From Bacillota bacterium (GTDB lineage: Bacteria > Bacillota > Clostridia > Saccharofermentanales > Saccharofermentanaceae), in NCBI GenBank assembly GCA_023397475.1, contig JAEWUD010000055.1, positions 1 to 44,779 of the forward strand: a stretch of DNA of 44,779 nucleotides, given 5' to 3'. The position numbers were made by a program, and so were the translations under genes. Shown piece by piece: positions 23,710-34,700 of the stretch. How positions within the stretch are numbered: position 1 is the first letter of the stretch; each line of letters opens with the position of its first letter. The notes under the pieces were generated by a model that saw only the letters and a list, made by a program, of their open reading frames with translations, did not search any database and was not told where the DNA came from.

Positions 23710-24291
23710 ATGACTGACAACAAGAACGCGATTGCAGAACCTCATCTCCCGCGCATCGTGCACGTTCTCGGAGCATCCGGCGGCGGGACGACGACGCTTG
23801 GCCGCACTCTGGCCGATCGCTTCGGCTATACTTTGCTCGATACGGACGACTTCTTCTGGATGCCGACCGATCCCAAATACACGACGCCTCGACCGTTTGA
23901 CGAGCGGCGACGCCTACTCGGGGAAGCGGTCGACGCGGCTCCTCGCTGTGTAATCGCAGGCTCCATGACCGGGTGGGGAGATATCTTCCGCCCGCGTTTC
24001 GACCTCGTGATCGTTGTCGAGACCCCGACGCCGGTGCGAATCGAGCGACTGAAACGAAGAGAATTCGCGCATTTTGGCGAGCGCATCCAACCCGGCGGGG
24101 ATATGTATGAGAACCATCAGGCATTTCTCGCGTGGGCGTCGCGCTACGACACCGCGGGTGTCGAGCAACGAAGTCGTGCAATGCATGATGCGTGGCTTCA
24201 AGAGGTGACCTGTCCGGTGGTTACCGTGGACGGAACCGCGCCGATCGACGAGATGATCCGCGTGACAGGGATCGGCCTTGCCTTGGAATAA
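23710..24291 (+). CDS. P-loop nucleotide kinase-like protein
   Basis: The 193-residue protein has an adenylate/shikimate kinase-like layout. It has a P-loop GASGGGTTTL (21-30), a strand ending in LLDTDDFFWMP, a later CVIAGSMTGWGD strand, a FDLVIVVETP strand and a Lys/Arg-rich lid RIERLKRREF. The Lys normally found in the P-loop (GKT/S) is replaced by Thr, a variant seen in this uncharacterised subgroup. The substrate is unknown. ATG 23710 lies 6 bp after the previous stop, with GGAGG 10 nt upstream. The longer open frame starting inside the previous gene has no support. Confidence 0.83.
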   Translation: MTDNKNAIAEPHLPRIVHVLGASGGGTTTLGRTLADRFGYTLLDTDDFFWMPTDPKYTTPRPFDERRRLLGEAVDAAPRCVIAGSMTGWGDIFRPRFDLVIVVETPTPVRIERLKRREFAHFGERIQPGGDMYENHQAFLAWASRYDTAGVEQRSRAMHDAWLQEVTCPVVTVDGTAPIDEMIRVTGIGLALE

Positions 24292-24334
24292 GTTCTCCGC
24301 GAAAAGCGACAGATTGCGAGAAAAGGAGGACGCT

Positions 24335-24793
24335 ATGCAATACGAAGTGCAAACAACACAGGATTATCTGGAAGCACTCCCACCGGAGCGGCGCGCCATC
24401 ATGGATCGACTACTTGCGACGGTTCGAGAGAATTTGCCGGTGGGATTTGAGGAAAGAATCTCCTACGGGATGATCGGTTTTGTCGTTCCGCTGGAGACAT
24501 ATCCTTCTGGCTATCACGTGTCAAAGGGCGAACCCTTACCGTTTCTCTCACTGGCATCACAGAAAAATCATATCGCGATTTACCATATGGGTTTATATGC
24601 GAATCCGACATTGGAGACGTGGTTTCGTGAACAATACGCCGCCCGCGTCCCGACGAAACTCGATATGGGGAAGAGCTGCATTCGTTTTCGAGCGACAAAG
24701 CAAATTCCCTACGATCTGATCGGCGAGCTCTGTCGCCGGATGACCGTTAGGGAATATATTTCGCTCTATGAGACGATTCTGCGTCGGGGATAA
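24335..24793 (+). CDS. DUF1801 domain protein
   Basis: The 152-residue protein matches DUF1801. It has TQDYLEALPPERRAIMDRL, EERISYGMIGFVVPLETYP, LASQKNHIAIYHMGLY, and the closing DMGKSCIRFRATKQIPYDLI. The fold is related to the frataxin-like iron chaperone YdhG of Bacillus, but the function of most members is unproven. The ATG has AGGAGG 6 nt upstream. It is the last gene of the four-gene run, and its stop abuts the stop of the convergent CarD gene. Confidence 0.86.
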   Translation: MQYEVQTTQDYLEALPPERRAIMDRLLATVRENLPVGFEERISYGMIGFVVPLETYPSGYHVSKGEPLPFLSLASQKNHIAIYHMGLYANPTLETWFREQYAARVPTKLDMGKSCIRFRATKQIPYDLIGELCRRMTVREYISLYETILRRG

Positions 24794-25291
24794 TCAGACC
24801 AGCTGGTTCTCGTTCAGGATAAAGGGGACGACTTCGTCCGGCTCAATCTGAAGGATGAAGGCGAACTCATTGTGCAGCATCTTCTCTGCTTCCTTGAGTG
24901 AATCCGCGTCGGAGACGGTCAGCCGCTTGCCCTTCTTCTCGAGCTCGATCCTGCGCTTGCTGATCATCTTAATCACGCGAATCATCTGGATCTGATCGCC
25001 GCCGCGCAACACGCGCTGGAAAGATGTCCGGCGAAGGGGATCCTCGGTGATCCATTCATCATCAATGTCCGGCATCGAACGAATCAATGTCAGGAGCTCG
25101 TCGCGTGTCATCATATGACGCATGGCATCTTCACAATCCGTAGGAACATAGACACGCATACGATTGCCGTAAACCGCCTCGAGAATATAATACTCGCGGC
25201 CGGCAACACCCGCGAACTGCATGCGACAAACGTCGACAATCTGGCAGATTCCGGTGGAACCGTACACGACATAATCATTGATTTGGAACAT
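24794..25291 (-). CDS. CarD/CdnL-TRCF-type RNA polymerase-binding regulator
   Basis: The 165-residue protein has the CarD_CdnL_TRCF N-terminal domain (FQINDYVVYGSTGICQIVDV, then the EYYILEAVY strand and MRVYVPTD). A helical C-terminal domain includes DADSLKEAEKMLHNEFAFIL. CarD-like proteins bind the RNA polymerase beta subunit and stabilise open promoter complexes. The ATG at 25291 has AGAGG upstream; the in-frame extension to 25501 is low-complexity and unsupported. It converges with the DUF1801 gene with no gap. Confidence 0.9.
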   Translation of the reverse strand: MFQINDYVVYGSTGICQIVDVCRMQFAGVAGREYYILEAVYGNRMRVYVPTDCEDAMRHMMTRDELLTLIRSMPDIDDEWITEDPLRRTSFQRVLRGGDQIQMIRVIKMISKRRIELEKKGKRLTVSDADSLKEAEKMLHNEFAFILQIEPDEVVPFILNENQLV

Positions 25292-25626
25292 ATCGGGAAC
25301 CTCTTTCTGTGCTGGTCGAGAACGACAAGACATCGGGTCGATCAGCCATTTACGGCCATGTTTTGTGCTACATGACGCGCAAGTCTCGAATCTTATGCAT
25401 TGGATTCGTGGCGGGGAATATATAGTAAATAATATCACGAAAAAACACAAATATCCATCCTTCACATAGTATCGTAATAGTATGTGGCTATATGGGTTCA
25501 TCCTGTCACAAAGATGTAAAGCCTAATGAAATCTTCGGAATTATTATAGAAGTTGAAAGAGTGAAAAGCCAATACTTTTTCGATACGAGTATTTTTGGAA
25601 TAAATTTCTAGCTAACAAGTTATATC

Positions 25627-25655
25627 TTGCTTTGCAAATTTTATTTTGATAAAAT
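25627..25655 (+). promoter_or_regulatory. Promoter of the giant RHS gene, in AT-rich intergenic region 25292-25709
   Basis: TTGCTT (25627-25632) and TAAAAT (25650-25655) are spaced by 17 bp, 54 bp before the start codon. The 418-bp intergenic region is clearly AT-richer than its left flank, holds no gene, and must also contain the minus-strand carD promoter, which I could not pin down. Confidence 0.5.
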
Positions 25656-25709
25656 GGCAAATAATATTTTATGCATCCGATTATATCGTGCAATTACGAG
25701 GAGTTAACT

Positions 25710-28700
25710 ATGCATATTCGTTCATCATTCTCACGGATATCTATCATCCTAGTAGTATTATCAATAGTAAGTCAGTCGTTTATTTTCGGAAATGTGCATC
25801 ATGGGAAGGCACAGAACTGGCTGAATCAGGGCGATACTCCGGCTCTGACGAGTGCGATTACGGCAACGGGTGGGAGGCAGACGCTTCGCATTACATTCGA
25901 TGAACCTGTGCGTGTTGCAGGCGACTCTCCTGAGAAATACATATATATCAGTAACCCGAAGTCTGAAGGGAATATCTATTTATCCGCTTCTCCGAATAGC
26001 CTGCGGCCGGTTTCTCCACAAACCTATAAAAACGAGGAATATGCGATGGCATATGATCTGTATTTCGATACGGAGATTCCGCAGACAGGTAGGCTGAATA
26101 CAAGTCTAATACAACAGGGTTCGGGAGAATTCGTGACGTACCAGTCGCTTTTCCTCGATATAGATGGCAACTCTTTATCCTCTATTCCAAAAGACCGAAA
26201 CTCAGGAACAGAAATCTCTGCTTCTTATGAGATTCCGCTGTTCCTGACAGGTTCCGCAGTCGTCGCACCTAATCAGGTTTTGATAGCCTTCAATTACGAA
26301 GCTGCAATAGCGGTGAAGCAGCCTCAACTTTACATCACGGCGCAATCGGTCGATGGGACATCAATTCGTGCTATATCCGTTCAGAAACAGGAAGCGCTCG
26401 GCTATATCGTCACTTTTGAGAAGAATCTCCCGACTAACGGGACCATATGTTTCGCTGATCCCGATAGGAAGAACAATGACCAGAAGAATTATCTCTTTAT
26501 CTCTGAAGCGAAACTACCCTTAAGTAGTATTGGACAGGACACGAAGAACGACACGGTCGAGTTACCGTTCAATAATAGTTATTTGTCTGTCTCGAATATC
26601 GAGAGTGACGAGATTAACACCCTTCTAGTTACGTTCTCCGAACCGGTGAAGTTCTTGTCTGATCATGCATATGAGAACATCTTTGCCACAAATTTCGGAA
26701 CAGGTTACACGACCGCGGGCATATGGATGAATCCGGCGACTGAAATTACTGCGGTCAACGGTGATGAGAATGGGGCAACAACGTATAAAATTGTCTTTGC
26801 CTATCCGACAACGGAGAGTTGTAACATTGCCTTCCAGGGTGAGGCTGTAATCGATGACAATCGTCTGACTGGAACGCTTGTGTCCACATCCGGTCGTTCA
26901 CTTTACGCGAACTACGCGTACGGAACAAAGATTCCCGAGAGCATGAATAACACAGCATCCATCGCAATATTCGAGCGCTATGCCGACACGAAAACCTTTG
27001 TTCTTGCTATGGCAGAATATCAGCCGACAAAATCTTTTGAGTCGGCAACGACCCCGATCGCAAACTCAACGACAGAAAAAGAAACCGTCATTCTTGAGAA
27101 AGCCGAAGTCTTGAACCGGTATTCACGAACCGTTCGACTGACCTTCTCTGCTCCAGTTCGTATCAATTCGGAGATGTGGTTGTCCGATCAGATCAGCGGC
27201 GGGACATGGGAGTCTTCCGTCAATACCAGCGTTGCCCCGGTATATGAGAAACCTATTCTTGTTAATGGAGAAATGTATGCCTCTTCGCTTCTTGTTCAAT
27301 TCGGGCCAATGATATCATCGGGCGTTGTATCATCGGATATACTTCCGAGCGAATCATACTTCGTCTGCAAAAACTCCTCCGCTACAGATATTTATGGTAA
27401 AAATCTTGCTTCGTCGCGTAGCGACGGGCTCGTAGCGATACCTTATACAGCGGATGTGTATGCCAAGATTACGAAGGCGGAAGCATCCGATTCATGGACT
27501 GCCCGTATCACGTTCAGTGAACCTGTCATTTTCCAGACATCTATGCCGCAAAATTATATTAAGATTGTTCAAAGTGTTGATCCTAATGAACCTGCGATAA
27601 GCTGTATGTTGGTGACACCCGTCGACGGAACGATGAGTGGCGGAGCAACGACGTATGATGTATTGTTCTCGGAATCTGTCATCATGCCTGTTAGTATACG
27701 GTTCATTGAAGCATCGAACACGATGCTTATGGACGATATGGATCCTTTTGCCATTGGCGGTTTGGTCAAAGCTGTGAACGGACGCTCCGTTGCTTCTACA
27801 AATACAGTCAACGGACAGAATGAGGCCAATATCACCTTCACTGATAATTATAAGGACCGTAACGGGAGCGGAAACGAGAATAATCCGACTCCAACTCCAA
27901 TAGAGACACCTGAACCCGAGGTAACGCCGCTTCCTACGATCACACCTGAACCCGAGGTAACGCCGCTTCCGATGATCACACCTGAACCCGAGGTAACGCC
28001 TCTTCCTACAGAGACACCGGAAACCTCGGTAACGCCTCTTCCTACAGAGACACCGGAAACCTCGGTAACTCCTCTTCCAACAGAGACAATGGAATCCTCT
28101 GTAACACCTCTTCCTACGGTGACAATGGATTCCTCTGTAACACCTCTTCCTACGGTGACAATGGAATCCTCTGTAACACCTCTTCCAACAGTGACAATGG
28201 AATCCTCGGTAACACCTCTTCCTGAGATCACACTTGAACTGACCGATGCTTCGGTTCCAGATACAGAACCGCCTGTGATTATTGCCACAGAGGAGGCCGG
28301 ATGGGGACAGACACGAGCCGTACAGACAACGATCTCAGACGCCAGCTCCATCGCAGTTACCAAGTGGGCGGCGGGTGAACAGAACATTGCGTACTTTTCG
28401 ACCGCCGGAGAGACGTATGACGGGCAATCCTTTATCGTGTCTGCGAACGGGATCTATACGATCTTTGCTATAGACGCCGTCGGGAATGTTGCGTTACAAA
28501 CGATAAACGTTCAACATGTCGATACAGACGCGCCGACAAAACCTTCTAACCTTGCTGCATCAGCTGTTGCAGGGACATTCGTATCGTTACAATGGGACCT
28601 CTCAACAGATGCGATAGGTGTGGCGACGTATCAAATCTTATGTAACAACGTACAGATCGGTATAACAAACACAAATAATTTTCAGTGTGAAGCACTAGAT

Positions 28701-31700
28701 CCATTGACAGCCTATACATTTACTGTCATTGCTATGGATGCGGCCGGTAATGCATCTGCTTCAAGTGATCCGTTATCGATTTCTACCATTCTTGATGTCC
28801 CGGCGAATATACGCGTGAGTTTTACCGGAACATCAGCCTTGATCGAGTGGGATGCGGTTGCCGGTGCAACTTCATACGACATTGAGTTTAACGGAGTGGT
28901 GATCGCAGATCTGCTTCTTCCGCAATGTACAATCGACAATCTGGATCCGTTTACGAAGTACACATTCAAAGTCCACGCTAGTATCGGAGACGCGAACAGT
29001 GACTGGTCAGCAGAGCAGGAGGCCATAGCCTATTTGCCTGTTGTGAACGATATAATCACAAGTCAGACCTTTGATAACACTGAGAAACCCTATGTTTTCG
29101 AGAATGATGTACGGATACTGGCGGGCGTCACATTGACAATCAATCCTGGCGTCATCATGCGCTTCCGACCCGGTGTACACCTGATCATAGACGGAACTCT
29201 AAGCGTAAATGGCCAGGCGGACAATCGCAGCTATATGACTGCGATCAATGACATAAATCTAACGACAGAGATGCCTCTGGCGACAGAAGGGTATTGGGGA
29301 GGTCTTGTTATTGGCAGTACCGGTGCGGTACAGGCAAGCTATCTTACCATGCGTTTTGCCCGCGATATCAGTTCGAAGAGCATGATTCAGGATGCCGGAC
29401 AAATTTCAATTGCGAATTCGGATTTGCAGAATACGCATGCCGATGCCTACGCGATCTACGCCGATATGAGTGGCCTGAATGAGGCCCGACTAAGCCAACT
29501 CTATGCCGTGTATTCGGGAGGAAATGTCAGTTATAACAACCTGAAACGTATTGCGTTCGGCGGTGTGCTTGCATCCAATCTGACAATTCAGAACAATGAA
29601 TATCAATATGTTCTGACAAAGGATTTCGGCATTGCGATCGGCATCACCGGGTCTTTCACAAATGGTGTCGTAGTTTTGGGTGATGCGGGACGATTCTCCG
29701 TTGCGGGCAATCTTTCTATTGTTGGATCGTCAGAAAGAAAAGTTGTTCTGACATCCCTTCGCGATACGGACTATGGTGGTTCCGGTGTTCTCTCCGCGAC
29801 AGATTACTGGAAGGGTATTTATATTGCATCAACAGGTTCTTTCTTCGTTGACTATTTACATCTTTGCTATGCTTACGACACTACGTATCAGGCATCGATT
29901 TATGCGGCTACCTCCATAACACTTCGCAACTCTGTTCTAGAAAAATCCCTGGGAACTCTGGCGATCGTATGGCTCAATACGACCGATGTCTCCGTTTTCG
30001 AGACGAAGTTCTCGACCTCGGAAGCCGGCCTGATAATCAAGAAGGTATTTTCCGGCGTTGTAAATAAGGTGGATGTAGTTAGTAGCGAATTCTTCAATAT
30101 CAATACAACAGGTTTCAGTGTTGGGTCATTTGATGGTATTGAAACGAATATCTATGATTCATACTTTCATGAGAAAATGTCCACTGCAATTGATTTTAAC
30201 GTTTTAGGTCTGAGTGGTAGCTCTACGGCAACGAATTGTCGAATCGACAGCGACTTAATCAGTATTGGCATTAGAGTCTCATCCATGCATCCGATCTACA
30301 TCAGCGATAATGATATTCGTGTCGCCGGAGCGGCCGTGGTCGTGGGATATGATTCTACTCTTACATACGTGACGATAAACAACAACAATTTCATCGGAAG
30401 CGATGGAATTATCCTTGATCTCGATAATTACCAGGGAAACCGCGTCGATCATTTCCTTGCGTATGACAACGTCATTCAGGCAACGAATACCGGGATCTCA
30501 TTTCTCTGTTGTTCCTCGCAGTCCAATCGGAACATGTATATCTTCAATAATAAGATTTACGCGGATAAGAACTGTGTTTATCTCAGTGACCCATATGGAA
30601 GTCCTGCTGTTTTCACACTATATCTGAATTTTAACATCCTTATGGGACGAACAGAGAACAGTTCTTGTTATGGCGTACGCAACTTCGCCGACGGCACATT
30701 TGTTAATGCAGAGAATAACTTCTGGGGATCGCTCAACGGCCCTTCAACAACCACCCGTGACCGAGCATCAAAGATTTGGTATAACGGAGCCGCCGAACCA
30801 ACCATAATTCGGAATTCCGGAGGGACGAAGGTTAATGTTCGCGTCGAGGGAAAAATAGATTACTCTCCCTGGATCGGAATTGAGTTCGCTGACGAGTACT
30901 TTTTTGGACAACGGGGTGGTTATGCCGCAACCGGACTCTATTCAGATACTTTTACAGATATATCTGTTGAGACACCTGGAATCCAGGCGGGCTTTACCCG
31001 TACGTATAACTCACTGGATACCTCCGCAAAATCCTTCGGTACTGGCTGGACTTTCGGATTTGAGGGGCGATGCGAAACATTTTCCTATGAAATGAGAAAG
31101 TCAGACGGAACTTATGAGACGATCCAATCGACAGATGTATTGAAAGTATATCTTCCAGATGGAAGCCTACTGTCATTTACCCGAATCGGTGGAATCTATC
31201 GCGGGGATACCTCGGATAACACAATTGTAGCGAACGGCGATGGATCGTACACCTTGACGACGAAGGCAGGATATGTCTATCAATTCGATACAAGAGGATA
31301 TCTTGTTTCTATTACAGACAATGTCGGAAATACATTGTCAATTTCCGTTAATGAACAGGGCAAAGTCCAACAGGTCACGGACGCCGTCGGACGTGTCTAT
31401 CAAATTACATATAATGCTGACGGAACGATCGCAGGCATCACGGATCCGATCGGGCGTACTGTCACATATACTTACGAAAACGGACGATTGAAACGTGTTA
31501 CCGATCCGATGAATATTGTCCGCTACGAATATATCTATGATGCATCGGGATTTCTCAGCGAGGTTAAGGATGTGACGCATGCTCTCTCGAAGAACATGGT
31601 CTACATTCACGACGGCGGCGAGAATGACGGGAAGGTCCAATCCATCACGGATTCATTCGGGAATACGACAACACTAACCTACGATTTGACTGCCAAAACA

Positions 31701-34700
31701 ACGACGAAGACGGACTCGAACGGGCGTCAGACAATCGTTTGGTACAATGAAGCAAATCAGACGATTCGTACACAGGATGCCGCAGGCATCTCACAGACCA
31801 TGGAGTACCGGGATAATTCGTCCAATCCGTGGAAGACAACCGATCGCAACGGCAACACGATAACCCGTGAATATGATGCCAACAACAACCTGATTAAGGT
31901 AACATATCCTGACAACAGTACTGTGCTCTATACCTATGATGCCGCAAATAATCGGATTAGTGAGACGGACGAAGTCGGCAAGAAGATATTCTATATCTAT
32001 GACGCATTTCACCGCCTGATCAAGAAGGCTCAACCATTAAACGGAACAGATATCTATAGCGAGACTGCGGATCAAACGAAGTTCGCGATCACGACGTACG
32101 TATATTATACGAACGAAGAGGCCGTGGCCCTTGAATATAGAGCCAAAGGACTCCTGAAGCAACTCGTGAATCCGAACGGTGCGGTGTTCAAGTACACCTA
32201 TGATCAGTATGGTAATATGGCATCGCAAAGTGATCCGGAGACCGACAAGAAGACCATGTACCAGCGCAATGCAATCGGCTGGCTCATAAGTGAGACGACA
32301 CCTCTCGGACACACGACGACCATGGACTACGATCTCAATGGGCGTCTCTTGCGCAAGACAGATCCGCTCGGGAACGTCAGTCGGAACGTTTATAATGACG
32401 CCGGACAATTCATTTGTCAGATCCTACCGAACCAGTATGATCCTACGGCGGACGGTCTGAACGATCCCACGCTAAGTTATGAGTATCGTGCGACGAATGT
32501 AGGAACGAGATTCACCTACAATGCGTCGGGACTTGTCGAGAAGCAAACCAATGCGTTGGATCAGACGGTCTCCTATACCTACGACCTCTACGGCAATGTC
32601 GTGACTTTGACCAATCCCGACAATACCATCGTTGAGACGGAATACGACGTCTTGAACCGTGTCATCAATAAGAGATTTAGAGCAGGTACAGGAGCCCCGT
32701 TGGAGCTTCTTTCTTCCATACGCTACACGATCAATTCTGACAAAACAACCAGCGTCTACGAGACGAAGTACCTGAACGCGACGGAATCACTTACACTCAT
32801 CCATACCTATGACTTCGCCGGACGCGAGATCTCGACGGCGTTCGAAGGCTTGTCAATTCCAGCAACAACGACGAAGTACAATAAGAACGGAACCGTGAAC
32901 CTGATTACGGCAAGTAACGGCGCGAAAACTTACTATCGCTATGATGGATTGAATCGACCGACCGAGGTCTGGACACAGATCGACGCTCTCACCTATGCGT
33001 ATACTCTGACAGTCTATGATAATCTTGGCCAGGTGATCCGCGTTGAGACTGGCATCACGCCGGTTGGCCTTTGGAGTGTACCTTCGACAACCAAGAGAGT
33101 CTATGCGGAGACGATATATTATGCCAATGGCTTAACAAAGACTATATCTGACAGAACCGGACGCACCACATCGTTCTTCTACGACGATGACAACCGTATG
33201 ACTCGTACAGAAAAGAAGGTCTCAGCTACCGAATCCCGAATCACCGAGATCGAATACGACGCCAACGGCCGCGTTACAAAGACACATCAACTGGTTCGCG
33301 CCGGAGATATTGAGGGCTACAATTTCTCTGACAATACCACGATCCGACTGACGACCTCGCAGACCTATGATAAGAACGGAAATGTCATCTCCCTAACAAA
33401 TCCGGCCGGTGTCCAATCGCAAATGACGTATGATGCATTGAACCGACTGGTCTCGACGTCGGTAAGCAATGTTGACGAATACGGACAGACAGTGACTGTC
33501 CAGACCTCCACGTTATACAGATGGGATAACCAGATCCTTGAATCGATCGATGCAAACGGCAATAAAACCGAGATGCAGTATGATGCACGCGGCCGCGTGA
33601 TCCGCACGATCGACGCGAACGGAGGAGTATCCGCACAGTACTACGATAATGGGGGACGTGTAATCGCTGTCGTCTCACCCTTGCACTTCGATACAACAAG
33701 AACCTTAGAAGAGATGAACCGCACCGAGTATCTGTACGATACGTTCGGACGTGTCATTACTGTCACACAGATCTACTTCGATACGAAGGATAATCTATGG
33801 AAGAGCTTTGTTGAGAAAGGCTATAAATACGATGTCATGGGCAATAAGATCAAAGAACTCGGAGCCATGGGTTATGCCGCCGGAACCGGATCGACCATTA
33901 CCGAGAAGATCGAAAGCGGCTACGGTACCGAATTTACCTATAACTATAGAGGCCAGGTTCTGACCGTTCTTGACGCTGTCTCCAAAGAGAGAGGCTTTAC
34001 CTTCACAGTAAAATACACCTACGATGCTCTCGGACGTATGACGCAGACGCAGAACTCCGCCGGAGTGATCAATATCACGTCCTATGACGCCGCAGGAAAT
34101 ATCATTCAGCAATCCGTCAAGCTCAACGCCTCATCAACGGCCCAGACACTCATGACCGCAACCTATGACTATGCGAACCAAATGCTCACCCAGACGGACG
34201 CACTCGGACGCACGACGTCGTACACATGGAACGCCTTAGGACAGACACGAACCGTAACGTTGCCGGGCGATACTACGATCGCTGCAATTACATCTACGAC
34301 ACAGTACACCAGAACCGCCTTGCCAACCGCAAGTTGGACGAGCGCCGGCGTTGTTCAGGCCTTTGTCTACGATAACCTGGGGCACCTTCTCTCGGTGTCC
34401 AAGAAAGACGCCGCTGGTAACCAGGCTATCACGAAGTACTACCGCTATGACCAGCATGGAAACCTACGATTCGCGACCGATGGTAATGGGACAGTTACCG
34501 AATACACGTACAATGCCCTGCACCAGCTTCTCACGGAAACAACAGACGGCCACACAACGTCACATGTCTACGACGCGAATGGCAAAGAGATCAGCGTCAC
34601 TGACTGGCTCGGCAACACCTCCACGAACGTCTACGATGCGCTGAATCGCCTGATCGAACGCCATGATGCCGCCGGTGTCACGGTGCAAACCTTGACCTAT

